The translations under genes and the position numbers were made by a program. Below are positions 1-8,892 of a stretch of DNA of 64,000 nucleotides, piece after piece. Under the pieces are notes generated by a model. It saw nothing but the letters and a program-made list of their open reading frames with translations, did no database searches and had not been told where the DNA came from. The first letter of the stretch is position 1. The number at the start of each line of letters is the position of its first letter. Origin of the DNA: Chloroflexi bacterium 54-19 (GTDB taxonomy: Bacteria; Chloroflexota; Chloroflexia; Chloroheliales; Chloroheliaceae). The stretch covers positions 182,860 through 246,859 of the forward strand of contig MKTJ01000017.1 of NCBI GenBank assembly GCA_001898225.1. Reading direction: 5' to 3'.

Positions 1-4
1 CACA

Positions 5-37
5 AAAATACCCATGTCCGCAAGGTATGGGTATTTT
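5..37 (-). terminator. Rho-independent terminator of the SnoaL-like gene
   Basis: An 11-bp perfect stem (5-15 with 27-37) and an 11-nt loop lie just past the minus-strand stop at 60. Read on the minus strand, the stem runs into a short T tract, as expected for an intrinsic terminator. Confidence 0.7.
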
Positions 38-59
38 GATTTCTCAACTTCGCTCCTAA

Positions 60-416
60 TTATTTCTTCAGTATTGTATAAAGGGTGGCGATACGGCCAT
101 CTTTTATAAGGGCTATATCTATTCCGCTTACTACGGGAGGCTGACCTTCTGGACCAAAAATCCAGTCCAGGTAGCCGAGATTATGGTTTGCATAGGCGGG
201 ACCGGCGGGACTGAAGACAAAACCGGTGGCTTTTTCAAGTAAATCCCTGGCTTTCTCATTCAAAGCGTTGTGCCCGGTAACAACTTCCTCCGGGTCATAA
301 AAGACTACGTCTTCGGTGTAAGTCCTGGCTATGGCCGCAAGTCTTCTGGCCTCATCCCGTTCGTTGAATACTTCCAGCAAGTTTGCGCGCATCAAATTTA
401 TTATTGTTTCGGACAT
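60..416 (-). CDS. SnoaL-like / nuclear transport factor 2 family protein
   Basis: A protein of 118 residues with the SnoaL/NTF2 cone-fold pattern: an N-terminal helix, then 'YTEDVVFYDPEEVVTGHNAL', where a polyketide-cyclase-like family has its Asp/His pocket, and a C-terminal strand ending 'IALIKDGRIATLYTIL'. Members bind or isomerise small hydrophobic molecules; many are uncharacterised. I chose the ATG at 416 because GGGAG precedes it; an upstream start at 452 has no clear ribosome site. It follows the MmyB-type regulator by 50 bp on the same strand and may be co-transcribed with it. A terminator hairpin closes the unit. The substrate cannot be inferred. Confidence 0.75.
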   Translation of the reverse strand: MSETIINLMRANLLEVFNERDEARRLAAIARTYTEDVVFYDPEEVVTGHNALNEKARDLLEKATGFVFSPAGPAYANHNLGYLDWIFGPEGQPPVVSGIDIALIKDGRIATLYTILKK

Positions 417-466
417 AAATACTTTCTCCCGGTTATCATTATAAAGCCGCATAAAGGGTTGATAAG

Positions 467-1306
467 TTAATTCACAGGGGTTAGAAATAGCTGTTGTTTA
501 AGCTTTTCCGCCGTAACGGCGGTGGCCGTATAAATCATTAATTTCAATTCAGGATGGTCCGACACCTGCAAATTCACGTGTTCAAATTCCAATAATCCTA
601 GGTGCGGGTCATTGAATAATTTGTGACAATCGGTAACCGTCTTAACCTCATACCGAGGCCACCATGTGCTGAATAATTCGCTTTCTTGCTTAAATTTCTC
701 AATCATTTCGTTTAGCCTGGCGTCGTGAGGGTAGCGCGCGGAATCAGCCCTGAAGCGCGCAAGCATAACGGCGAACCGTTCCTCCCAGGCTGAATTAATT
801 TCTCGGTTGAAGGGCCTGGTTAGGAAATGTTGTAATAAGTTTGGTTTTGGTTCCAGGTTCGCAGCATAGGTGGGAAAGTGAAATAAATATTCGGCGGCCC
901 GGTTCCACAACAGGACATCCCAGTATTTACCTAACACATAGGCCGGATTTGGCTCAAGGGCGAAAACGGTCCTTTCTAAACCGGTACTTACCTCCTCATA
1001 ACTTTCCGCTTCATCTACTTCATCTGATTTGGCTAATAAGAAAAGATAGCGGCGTTCGTCCTCAGATAACCTTAATGCCGTCGCCAGGCTTTCCAGGACT
1101 TGATGGGAAGGATGAACGTCTTTGCCTTGCTCGATGGAGGTGTACCAGGAGACCCCGACACTGGCAAGGTAAGCGACCTCCTCACGCCGCAATCCGGGGG
1201 TGCGGCGGCGTCCATACGAAGGCAAACCGGCCTGTTCCGGGGTAAGGCGCTCCCTGGTGGCCCGCAAAAATTCACCCAGCGACTGCTGTAAGGTAATCTC
1301 TTTCAT
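467..1306 (-). CDS. Helix-turn-helix regulator with MmyB-like ligand-binding domain
   Basis: A 279-residue DNA-binding protein. Residues about 8-75 form an XRE-type helix-turn-helix with the signature 'RRRTPGLRREEVAYLASV' and 'WYTSIEQG'. The remainder matches the MmyB-like PAS-related ligand domain found in this family, including 'WDVLLWNRAAEYLF'. Such proteins usually repress a divergent oxidoreductase gene and respond to a small hydrophobic ligand. Here the divergent neighbour is an NAD-dependent epimerase-like gene at 1442, separated by 135 bp that would hold both promoters. The SnoaL-like gene follows on the same strand. The family call is firm; the target is inferred from arrangement. 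Confidence 0.88.
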   Translation of the reverse strand: MKEITLQQSLGEFLRATRERLTPEQAGLPSYGRRRTPGLRREEVAYLASVGVSWYTSIEQGKDVHPSHQVLESLATALRLSEDERRYLFLLAKSDEVDEAESYEEVSTGLERTVFALEPNPAYVLGKYWDVLLWNRAAEYLFHFPTYAANLEPKPNLLQHFLTRPFNREINSAWEERFAVMLARFRADSARYPHDARLNEMIEKFKQESELFSTWWPRYEVKTVTDCHKLFNDPHLGLLEFEHVNLQVSDHPELKLMIYTATAVTAEKLKQQLFLTPVN

Positions 1307-1441
1307 TTTTTAGCTGCCTGCTTCTAGCCTAACATTTTCAATCATACGATAATCACAGGTTTGTTGAACTATTTTAGCCCTGTTAAATTGGTAATGCAAA
1401 ACCTTATAGACACAACTATTTAGATTGGAGTGGATTATTTT

Positions 1442-2296
1442 ATGAAAATGTTCGTAACTGGGGCCACCGGCAAGGTAGGAAGTCGTTTCGTACCGTATGC
1501 CCTTAAACAGGGCCATGCCGTCCGTATCCTGGTAAGAGATGCCGGGCGCGCCGCCACCTTGCAAGAACAGGGGGCCGAAGTGGTCGTGGGTGACCTGGTA
1601 GATAACGAGAATCTCACCGAAGCGGTACGGGGTGCCGAGGCCGTGGTGCATATTGCCGCCCAGTTCCGGGGTGGTGTCAGTGAAGAAACGGCGCAGGCTG
1701 TGAACCTGGATGCCACTATTAAACTGGCTCAGGCTGCCCTTGATGCCGGGGTTACCCGGTTTGTGTTTACCAGCACCTCTAATGTATATAGAAACTTAAA
1801 CGTAAACAGGCCGGGCCGGGAAGACGATGAGCTTATCCCACCTACCCTCGTATATCCCAGGACGAAACTGGCCTCAGAAGAAGCCCTCCTGGCCTTATAT
1901 CGGGAGCAGGGTCTTGACGTTCGTATTTTGAGGCTTCCTTTTGTCTATGGTGCCAGCGACCCCCACATTGAGGAAGCCCTGCCATTTATGAAAGAGTGGA
2001 ACCCGACCAAGCAACTATCTATCGGGCATCACGAAGATGTAGACCAGGCCCTGTTGCTGGCGGCTACTACCCCCGGTATTGGCGGTCGCACCTACAATGT
2101 CGCCGATGATTACCCGGTAAGGGTAGCTGAATTATTTCAAATTACCGGGCAGCCGGAGCAGGTAGCTCCCGAAGGCGGGTGGCCTGCTTTTAATCAATGG
2201 GACATGATACAAGATACCACCCGGATTAAGACCGAGTTGAATTTCCGCCCGAAATATCCTTCTATTTATGTCGCCAGAGATTTGGATGCTTTGTAG
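1442..2296 (+). CDS. NAD-dependent epimerase/dehydratase-like extended SDR
   Basis: A 284-residue extended short-chain dehydrogenase. The Rossmann motif 'FVTGATGKVGSRF' is at the N-terminus, 'GDLVDNENL' and 'VVHIAA' follow, and the active-site Tyr and Lys are in 'YPRTKLASEE'. The C-terminal part has the substrate-domain phrases 'LRLPFVYG' and 'YNVADDYPV'. It resembles nucleoside-diphosphate-sugar epimerases acting on small or sugar substrates. The ATG at 1442 is preferred over a GTG at 1430 because GGAG lies upstream. It is transcribed divergently from the MmyB-type regulator, which probably controls it. The substrate is unknown. Confidence 0.85.
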   Translation: MKMFVTGATGKVGSRFVPYALKQGHAVRILVRDAGRAATLQEQGAEVVVGDLVDNENLTEAVRGAEAVVHIAAQFRGGVSEETAQAVNLDATIKLAQAALDAGVTRFVFTSTSNVYRNLNVNRPGREDDELIPPTLVYPRTKLASEEALLALYREQGLDVRILRLPFVYGASDPHIEEALPFMKEWNPTKQLSIGHHEDVDQALLLAATTPGIGGRTYNVADDYPVRVAELFQITGQPEQVAPEGGWPAFNQWDMIQDTTRIKTELNFRPKYPSIYVARDLDAL

Positions 2297-2511
2297 TTAA
2301 AGTTTGCAAAGACGCCTATTTGATATTACCCGGCCTTCCTTTGTAAGGTTCTACGCCTGATTTTGCATTAGCGATTACTTCAAGGCTTGCCGGATTAGCT
2401 CATCTGTGCTACAATTTCTAAACCAACTTTTCGCCGGGACCACTCCGGCCCTGACTGTCCAGGCCGGTGCGAAAATCAGAGAGCTATTCCGACAAACCAA
2501 GAGGTTTTTCC

Positions 2512-3084
2512 ATGCCGATGGGTACGACCCACCGCCGCCTTAACACGGCCCTGTCCGTGCCGTTGGCCGCCGGAACCTTGTGGTTGAAATGGGACGCCGG
2601 TTTCGTGGTGAGTCTGCTGGCCGGGTATCATTTCGCCACCTATTTCATGAACCCCGACCTCGACCTCAATTCGCTGGGCTATAAAAGCTGGGGCTGGCTG
2701 CGTTTCATCTGGTGGCCCTATCAAAAAGTCCTGGCCCACCGCTGTTTTCTGTCGCACTTTCCGGTCATCAGCACCCTCCTGCGAGTAATCTACCTCCTCT
2801 GGTTTCCGGCGTTGCTCCTGCTGGTCTTTGGTGGTAGCGTCCAGGCTGCCGCCCGTGACGCTATCTTCGACTGGTTCCCGGTGACCTGGCCTTTTCTGCT
2901 CGTCTTCGTTATCGGCATGATTATCAGTGATTCGCTCCACGCCATTTTCGACACGAGCAGCACCGAGCTAAAACGCCTCTTTCGGGGTTCCCGCCGCCGC
3001 AAACGCGCCCGTGACGAGAATTTCTTCGAGCATCACAACCAGGCCCCACCCGCCTGGGCCTACCGCCGCACCCGCAGCCGCTAA
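2512..3084 (+). CDS. DUF2227-type putative metal-binding membrane protein
   Basis: A 190-residue protein with three or four hydrophobic segments. Conserved polar motifs are 'GTTHRRLN' at the start, 'MNPDLDL', 'HRCFLSHFPV' and 'SDSLHAIFD', which fit the DUF2227/YdjM-like group of membrane proteins thought to bind a metal through His and Asp. The C-terminus is strongly basic ('RGSRRRKRARDE'). The ATG at 2512 has GAGG seven bases upstream and is preferred over a GTG at 2467. It stands alone, with no clear operon partner. Metal binding is a family annotation, not something the sequence proves. Confidence 0.7.
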   Translation: MPMGTTHRRLNTALSVPLAAGTLWLKWDAGFVVSLLAGYHFATYFMNPDLDLNSLGYKSWGWLRFIWWPYQKVLAHRCFLSHFPVISTLLRVIYLLWFPALLLLVFGGSVQAAARDAIFDWFPVTWPFLLVFVIGMIISDSLHAIFDTSSTELKRLFRGSRRRKRARDENFFEHHNQAPPAWAYRRTRSR

Positions 3085-3245
3085 TTTACAAAGATTGGTC
3101 ACGCCCTTCAGATTTAAGCAAAACTATTCGGACTAAGACTCCCATTCTAAAAAGATGATGAGGCGTTAGCAACGAACTTTATAGAGATTTTTAAGAGCAG
3201 AAATTCGCCATTGTCGCGTTCCTGCTCTAAAATAAAAGTCCTACT

Positions 3246-4460
3246 ATGGATAAATCACTCTGGAAACAACGAAATTTCATGCTTCTGTGGAGCGGACAGC
3301 TTGTTTCGTGGATGGGCACGGAAGTATCCAATATTGCTGTCCCCCTGGTGGTCCTGGCGCTGACTGCTTCTCCGTCCCAGGCCGGGGGAGTGGCCGCTAT
3401 TCGTGGACTGGTCTACGTTTTCTGGTCTATACCGGCGGGCATTGTTATTGACCGTTGGGACCGTAAGCTGGTGATGATTGTGGCAAACCTCGGCAGCGGC
3501 CTGGCGATGGGCAGTATTGCACTTGGCCTCGCTTTGAATGCCCTTCCGATAGCTCTGCTTTACCTGGCGAGTGCGATTGAAGGTTCGTTTTTTGTATTCG
3601 CCAACCTGGGGCGTTTTGCGATTCTCCCAAGAGTCGTTTCAAGGGAACAATACCCGGCGGCGGTGGCCCAAACCGGCACTGCCGAACATACTGCCCTGCT
3701 GGTTGGGCCACCTTTGGGCGGATTTCTTTTCCAGGCCACCGGTGGTTTTGTGGCTTTACTGGTAGATGCGCTCTCTTATTTTTTTAACGCTTTTTCCCTC
3801 TTGTTTATCAACAAGAGCCTCAATGCTGATACACCCGCCGAACACAAAGCTATTCATCAACAAGTCAAAGAAGCATTTCTCTGGTTGTGGCGGCAAAAGC
3901 TGCTTCGCTTTTTGAATCTGCTCACGGCGGGCCGGACTATTCTTTCAGCCGGCCTCTATTTGCTCGTTATTGTCCTGGCAAAAGAAAATCAGGCCTCTCC
4001 TTTATTTGTGGGTGGCATTTTCACGGCTGGGGCGGTAGGTGGGATTCTTGGTTCACTTGTTTCGGCAAAACTGCACCGGCGCTATGGGATGCGGCAACTG
4101 CTCGTGGGTATTTCGCTGCTCACCTTCTTTATTATTAGCCTGTATGCGGTGGCGGTAAATAATTTTCTATTGGCCGCCATAACAGCCCTTTATTACGCGC
4201 TTGACCCGCTTTATTACGTTACGGTATCTTCGTATTCGGTGCGAATTGTCCCTGACGAAAATCGAGGCCGCATTGCCAGCCTTACCCGGTTGGTTACCCT
4301 GGCCGCCTATTCATTCGGCTTTTTTATTACCGGCTATCTGCTTCAATATCTTGGAAGTAAGTGGACGGTTGGCGTTTTCTCCGCCCTGCTTTTCGCCCTC
4401 TTCCTGGCAAGTGTGCTAAATAAAAATCTCGCCGGACAAAATTCAGACTCTTTAAGCTGA
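3246..4460 (+). CDS. MFS transporter, EntS/macrolide-efflux type
   Basis: A 404-residue major facilitator protein with about twelve hydrophobic segments. The loop 2-3 signature appears as 'GIVIDRWDRKLVMIVANL', and 'GPPLGGFLFQATG' in helix 5 is typical of drug exporters in the MFS_3 group (EntS, MefA-like). Its role is probably proton-driven export of a small molecule across the cytoplasmic membrane. It is a single-gene unit with a weak hairpin after it. The substrate cannot be predicted; siderophore or drug export are both possible. Confidence 0.85.
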   Translation: MDKSLWKQRNFMLLWSGQLVSWMGTEVSNIAVPLVVLALTASPSQAGGVAAIRGLVYVFWSIPAGIVIDRWDRKLVMIVANLGSGLAMGSIALGLALNALPIALLYLASAIEGSFFVFANLGRFAILPRVVSREQYPAAVAQTGTAEHTALLVGPPLGGFLFQATGGFVALLVDALSYFFNAFSLLFINKSLNADTPAEHKAIHQQVKEAFLWLWRQKLLRFLNLLTAGRTILSAGLYLLVIVLAKENQASPLFVGGIFTAGAVGGILGSLVSAKLHRRYGMRQLLVGISLLTFFIISLYAVAVNNFLLAAITALYYALDPLYYVTVSSYSVRIVPDENRGRIASLTRLVTLAAYSFGFFITGYLLQYLGSKWTVGVFSALLFALFLASVLNKNLAGQNSDSLS

Positions 4461-4492
4461 ATAATTGGGTGCAAACAGCTAACCCTATCCTT

Positions 4493-4513
4493 AACAGGTG
4501 CATCCTGTTTTAC
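4493..4513 (+). terminator. Weak terminator-like hairpin after the MFS gene
   Basis: A 6-bp stem (4493-4498 with 4504-4509), a 5-nt loop and a short T run follow the MFS stop codon. The stem is short, so this is tentative. Confidence 0.35.
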
Positions 4514-4593
4514 ATCTTGAAATTATCTTCCCAACCCCATATAATACAAACAACTAAGATACCACTTTGTTAACCTATTCAGGATTTATAGCT

Positions 4594-5124
4594 ATGGATG
4601 CATTGATCAAGCAAATAAAATTACAGCGAGTTTTTAATCCACCTCAATTCGTTTCGGAAAAAGGCTCTCGCCCAATTCCCCTTCCACCACCTGTAACAGT
4701 TGAGGAACTCGATGAGGCCGAAAAAAGAATGAACTTAAGGTTGCCAGAATTATTACGCGAGCTCTATCTTTATGTTGGGAACGGTGGCTTTGGTCCAGAA
4801 TATGGAATTTTAGGAATAACCCCAGCAGGCTGGAAAGATGATTTTGGAGATACAGCTTTCAGCTATTACTTAAAAATTATCGAACCCCCTATTTATAATG
4901 AAAATTATATTGGATTACTTCCCATTTGTTATTATGGGTGTGCCGAACATATTTTTCTCGATTGTAAAAGCGAGGATGGACGAATAATTTTACCCAACGA
5001 GGATATTGAATCAGCATCATTAAACTTGAGAGAATGGCTTGAAAAATGGCTAAATGAAGGTGGAACAACCTTTTTATTAATGGAAGAATTTTATGAAGAG
5101 AATGGCGGCCCAAAACATATATAG
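4594..5124 (+). CDS. SMI1/KNR4 (SUKH) family protein
   Basis: A 176-residue protein with the SUKH fold pattern: 'VTVEELDEAEKRMNLRLPEL' followed by 'LYLYVGNGGFGP' and later 'PICYYGCAEHIFLDC'. In bacteria these proteins are mostly immunity factors against polymorphic toxins, including contact-dependent and injected nucleases. The gene is visibly AT-richer than its neighbours, which suggests recent acquisition. No toxin gene lies beside it, so it looks like an orphan immunity gene. The ATG at 4594 has AGGA upstream and replaces a TTG at 4567. The immunity role is inferred from the family. Confidence 0.8.
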   Translation: MDALIKQIKLQRVFNPPQFVSEKGSRPIPLPPPVTVEELDEAEKRMNLRLPELLRELYLYVGNGGFGPEYGILGITPAGWKDDFGDTAFSYYLKIIEPPIYNENYIGLLPICYYGCAEHIFLDCKSEDGRIILPNEDIESASLNLREWLEKWLNEGGTTFLLMEEFYEENGGPKHI

Positions 5125-5180
5125 TGCAAACAACTAAAGTATTATCTGAAAACACTTCATTTCAAAGAAAGGACCGGGCT

Positions 5181-5678
5181 ATGGCACAGGAAAATTTGAA
5201 CAACGAACGGCAAATCATCGAATCTTTCCAGGCATCTATCCTCAAATCGTTGGGAGGTGTTATGAAGACGCTGGAAGGGTTGGATGAGCAGCAGCTAAAC
5301 TGGAAACCGCCCGCGCCTGAAACCAATAGCCTTTACTCTATCGCCTCGCACGTATTGATTAACAGCCAGGAAAACTTGCTAACCCTGCTTTGTGGAGTGC
5401 CCGCCGCCGAACTGCCGCTCAAACCCATCCCGCGCGAGCAGGCCCTTGGGGCACAGGGCGAAACCGCCGCGCGGCTTATCGAACAGTGGCAAATCCTCCA
5501 GCCGGCCCTGGTCGAACATCTCGCGGCTTTGCCTGGGGAAGCCCTTTTTAAGGAATACCAGCATCCCCGGCGCGGCCCGATTTCCGGCGTCACTATTCTT
5601 GTAACTGTCACCGGGCACATGGCCGAACACCTCGGTCACGCCGAACTCACCCGCGACCTGGTAAAGGCCCTGAAATAA
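5181..5678 (+). CDS. DinB family protein
   Basis: A 165-residue four-helix-bundle protein. The metal-site histidines of the DinB/YfiT fold are in 'IASHVLINSQ' and in 'GHMAEHLGHAEL' near the C-terminus, with the typical 'LEGLDEQQLNWKPP' in the first helices. Relatives are metal-dependent thiol S-transferases or uncharacterised stress proteins. The ATG at 5181 follows AAAGGA and is much better than a GTG at 5124 that would overlap the previous gene. It converges with the SRPBCC gene, with a shared hairpin between them. Confidence 0.82.
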   Translation: MAQENLNNERQIIESFQASILKSLGGVMKTLEGLDEQQLNWKPPAPETNSLYSIASHVLINSQENLLTLLCGVPAAELPLKPIPREQALGAQGETAARLIEQWQILQPALVEHLAALPGEALFKEYQHPRRGPISGVTILVTVTGHMAEHLGHAELTRDLVKALK

Positions 5679-5685
5679 TCAAAAA

Positions 5686-5725
5686 GCCAGACTTTATAGC
5701 GTCCTTAAACCCTGCAAAGTCTGGC
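5686..5725 (-). terminator. Terminator between convergent DinB and SRPBCC genes
   Basis: A 10-bp perfect inverted repeat (5686-5695 with 5716-5725) sits between two stop codons. On the minus strand it is followed by five Ts, so it best serves the SRPBCC gene. Confidence 0.65.
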
Positions 5726-5753
5726 CCACGTGCGGTCTTTTGTAACTACCCGT

Positions 5754-6689
5754 TTACTGCGCCATTATGGCAGTGTCTTTCCGGGTAGGTTGCCCTTCGC
5801 CTTTGGTTATCAGGTCAAACAGACTTTGCTTGATGTAAAACATCCAGGCAACCGAACACTGCCCATAACACGGTATAGCCGGAATCAGCCCGGCATGGGT
5901 GAAATGAAGCTCGGTCCGGTCATTCTTCCGGCTAATCTCGAAGATAATCTGGGTGTTTTCCCACTCGCTTTTGTCCTCGACAAAATTTATCAGGCTTTCC
6001 GTGACCAGCCAGACTACTTTTTGACCCGGCACCAGCTCGGTGACTTTCTGGGTGGTGTGGTGAAGGTCTTCAAAATGGACTCTGAATTCAGCGCCGAGTT
6101 TGCTGCTATCCTCCTCAAAATCTTCCGTCCACCAACCCCGCACATTGTTAATGGCCGTGAAGACTTCATCAGGAGATTGGTCTACCGTAAATGACGCCGT
6201 GTAATCGGTGCGACTCATTTGCTCTGCCTGGTTGACAACTTCTTCAATTGGGTTTGGTTGGCCCTTCCCGGTCGTTATAAGGTCGCGTAAACTCCCGGTT
6301 ATATAGGAACCCCAGGCGTTCGAGCAGACCTCATAACATTCATACTCCGGCACTAACCCGGCGTGGGTGAAGTGCAATTCGGTTTCGTCACCCTTTCTGG
6401 CAATTTCAAAGATAACATCCGTACCAATCCATTCGGTCTTATCCTGGATAAAGTTAAAGTGGTTATCCAGGACGTGCCAGGCAACCCTTTGGCCGGGTAC
6501 GAGTGCGGTAATTTTGAATTTGCTGCGGTGAATATCTTTGTGGTGGTAATCAAACTCCGCCCCTAGTTTAGTGGTATCACCCTCGATTATTTCCGACCAC
6601 CAACCCCGGACATTGTTGACGGCATTAAAGACTTCTTCCGGGGTTTTATCTACCAGAAAAGAGACGTTGTAACTATTATTTTCAAGCAT
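5754..6689 (-). CDS. Protein with two tandem SRPBCC (AHSA1-like) domains
   Basis: A 311-residue protein made of two homologous SRPBCC/START-like domains, roughly residues 5-140 and 160-300. Each repeats the same landmarks: 'NNVRGWW' near the start, 'FEI..K.D.TELHFTHAGL' in the middle, and a final 'C....C..AW' with 'DLIT.G.GQP'. The fold makes a deep hydrophobic cavity for small ligands. AHSA1-like single-domain proteins are common; a fused pair is less so. The ATG at 6689 has GGAGG five bases upstream, whereas the ATG at 6701 has none. It diverges from the AraC regulator at 6947, which may control it. The ligand is unknown. Confidence 0.82.
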   Translation of the reverse strand: MLENNSYNVSFLVDKTPEEVFNAVNNVRGWWSEIIEGDTTKLGAEFDYHHKDIHRSKFKITALVPGQRVAWHVLDNHFNFIQDKTEWIGTDVIFEIARKGDETELHFTHAGLVPEYECYEVCSNAWGSYITGSLRDLITTGKGQPNPIEEVVNQAEQMSRTDYTASFTVDQSPDEVFTAINNVRGWWTEDFEEDSSKLGAEFRVHFEDLHHTTQKVTELVPGQKVVWLVTESLINFVEDKSEWENTQIIFEISRKNDRTELHFTHAGLIPAIPCYGQCSVAWMFYIKQSLFDLITKGEGQPTRKDTAIMAQ

Positions 6690-6946
6690 TGGAACCTCCA
6701 TTTGGAAATTTATCCGGCAGTTGGCATGGAAAATTGCCGGGTTTAACTGCCTGCGGGTTTACCCAGGCACTTTTTTTCGTTTCAACAAATTAGGTTTGTA
6801 ACAGTCGGGTTGGAATTGAACCTAAACCTGCTACGAACTAATGTTCTCCAGGTTGGTAGTATTATAGATAAGTTCAAGAAGACAATCTATGCCGTAATGT
6901 TCTGCATTTATGTCCGATAGACCGGAGAAAAGTTAGAGGGTCACTT

Positions 6947-7861
6947 ATGGAAGTCCTGACCGATTTGTTAAATACCCTGGAACTGAAGGGGTGGTTGTCT
7001 TCCCGCCGGGAACTGGTACCTCCCTGGCGCTATGACTTCGCGCCCAGCAAGGACAGCATGTTCCACATTATTACCCAGGGTGGGGCTTACTTGCAGGTCG
7101 CAGGGGAAGATGAACTAATTCACCTTGAAGCCGGGGATGTAGTATTGTTTCCGGGCGGCTATCCGCATTCGCTCTACGACAGTCCTACCTCACCTCGGAC
7201 CCGCCTGGTCCACCTCGACTATAACCCGCAACGGGGTTACCAGGTTGTTTCCCGCGACGAAGAGGGACCAAAACTCTTGCTGTTGTGCGGGGCTTTCCAT
7301 TTTGATTATCCCAACGATTTTCCACTGCTGCGTCGTCTACCCAGGCTTATCCATATTCCAGGAGTCCAGGGACAGATGGAGCCAGGTTTCGCGGATATTT
7401 TGCGCCTGCTCACCCGCGAATCGGCCTCCCAACAACCGGCGGCGGAAGTTATCCTCCGGCGTTTGACCGAGTTGCTCTTTATTCAAACCCTCCGGCTCTG
7501 GCTTGACCAGAAGGCCGAAGGACCTACCGGGTGGGCCGGAGTCCTGGGGGACAAACCCATTAGTGCCGCCCTCAGCCTGATTCACTATTCCCCCGAACAC
7601 CCATGGCGGGTTAAGGAACTGGCCGAGGCGGCGGGTCTATCGCGTTCTATCTTTACCACCCGCTTTACCGAACTGGTAGGTGAACCGCCAATGACTTACC
7701 TCACCCGCTGGCGTATGCTCAGGGCTGTGCGCCTGCTCAAGAACGAGGTCAGTATGGATATTATTTCCGACCGGGTTGGCTACGAGTCGGAAGCGGCTTT
7801 TCGAAAGGCATTCAAGCGCGAAATAGGTATTCCTCCCGCGCAATATCGAAAGCAAGGGTAA
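6947..7861 (+). CDS. AraC family regulator with cupin sensor domain
   Basis: A 304-residue regulator. Residues about 15-110 form a cupin domain ('FHIITQGGAYLQVAG', 'GDVVLFPGGYPHSL') of the cupin-6 type. Residues about 205-300 form the AraC double helix-turn-helix, with 'SRSIFTTRFTELVGEPPMTY' and the second-helix signature 'GYESEAAFRKAFKREIGIPP'. Such regulators often control an adjacent oxidoreductase or detoxification gene. The divergent neighbour here is the tandem SRPBCC gene, so it is the likely target. A GAGGG precedes the start codon. Confidence 0.9.
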   Translation: MEVLTDLLNTLELKGWLSSRRELVPPWRYDFAPSKDSMFHIITQGGAYLQVAGEDELIHLEAGDVVLFPGGYPHSLYDSPTSPRTRLVHLDYNPQRGYQVVSRDEEGPKLLLLCGAFHFDYPNDFPLLRRLPRLIHIPGVQGQMEPGFADILRLLTRESASQQPAAEVILRRLTELLFIQTLRLWLDQKAEGPTGWAGVLGDKPISAALSLIHYSPEHPWRVKELAEAAGLSRSIFTTRFTELVGEPPMTYLTRWRMLRAVRLLKNEVSMDIISDRVGYESEAAFRKAFKREIGIPPAQYRKQG

Positions 7862-7908
7862 ATCCTGAGAATTTCTGGGGCTATTTTAGCTTTGGGGTAA
7901 AATGGGTC

Positions 7909-7939
7909 CAGCGCCCCTGGGGTTGTGCGCTGTTTGATT
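7909..7939 (+). terminator. Possible terminator after the AraC gene
   Basis: A 6-bp stem (7909-7914 with 7927-7932) is followed by TTTGATTT. It lies between the AraC gene and the convergent ABC ATPase gene. The T tract is imperfect. Confidence 0.4.
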
Positions 7940-7950
7940 TAGCCTGGCCT

Positions 7951-8892
7951 TTACTTTATCGCGGCGAGATAAACTTCTTCCAGGGTTGGGGTCCGTTCTT
8001 CGAGATACTGAATATCCGCCCCGGCTTCCACCAGTTTGCGGACCAGCACCGGGTTATTTTCTTCGGGGTCGTTCAGGCGCACTTCCAGGGACGGGCTGCC
8101 GGTTGCCGCCGCTTCTTCCCCTTCCAGCCAGTTCACAGCCTTGACGAAGTCCAGTCCGGCCAGTTGGTCGGGTAAGTCATCCACCTTCCGGCGCACCCGC
8201 ACCACAATCCGGCGTTCTTCCAGGCCGAAATGTCGCCGCAAATTAAGCGGCGTATCCAGTTGCAACAACTTTCGCTTAAAAATGGCAATCCGGTCGCACA
8301 ACCGGTTAGCCTCTTCCATGTTGTGGGTCGAGAGAAAAATAGTTCGCCCGGCTTCTTTGAGTGAGAGAATCGCTTCCCTCACCGCGAAGGCTGCCTCGGC
8401 GTCAAGCGAGGCGGTCGGCTCGTCCAGGAACAGCACTTTGGGCTGGTGGAGCAAGGCCCGGCCAATCGCCAGTTTTTGCTTCATACCCTTGCTGTAAGTT
8501 GCGACCGGCTGTTTGCGCCAGCGCCAAAGTTCCAGCCAGCGCAGGGCTTCCTCGGAACGCTTACGGGCTTCAGTTTCGTTCAACCCGTAAAGCTGGGCGT
8601 AGAAAACCATGTTATCGAGCGCGTTTAGCGACTCGTACAGGCCGGGCGACTCGGTCAGCAGACCGATAGAAGCGCGGACCGCGTTGCTATCCGGCCCGAC
8701 CTCGAAGTCGTTTATCCAGGCCCGCCCCGCCGATGGCGCCACCAGGGCGCAGAGCATCCGAATAGTCGTGGTCTTTCCGGCCCCGTTGGGACCGAGGAAG
8801 CCGAAAATCTCGCCTTCCTCGACCTCGATATTCAGGTTGTCAACCGCCAGGTTTTCACCAAAGCGCCGACTCAGGTTTTCCGTCCGAATCAT
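7951..8892 (-). CDS. ABC transporter ATP-binding protein (NatA/CcmA type)
   Basis: A 313-residue ATPase with all nucleotide-binding motifs: Walker A 'GPNGAGKTT', signature 'YSKGMKQKLAIGRALL', Walker B 'VLFLDEPTASLD' and H-loop 'STHNMEEA'. The last ~90 residues match the DUF4162 tail found on export-type ATPases of the NatA/ABC-2 class. It would energise a membrane permease, but no permease gene is adjacent: the next gene downstream is convergent. Its ATG directly follows the TAA of the upstream gene with no spacer and no clear ribosome site, so translation is probably coupled. The missing permease makes the cargo unknown. Confidence 0.88.
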   Translation of the reverse strand: MIRTENLSRRFGENLAVDNLNIEVEEGEIFGFLGPNGAGKTTTIRMLCALVAPSAGRAWINDFEVGPDSNAVRASIGLLTESPGLYESLNALDNMVFYAQLYGLNETEARKRSEEALRWLELWRWRKQPVATYSKGMKQKLAIGRALLHQPKVLFLDEPTASLDAEAAFAVREAILSLKEAGRTIFLSTHNMEEANRLCDRIAIFKRKLLQLDTPLNLRRHFGLEERRIVVRVRRKVDDLPDQLAGLDFVKAVNWLEGEEAAATGSPSLEVRLNDPEENNPVLVRKLVEAGADIQYLEERTPTLEEVYLAAIK

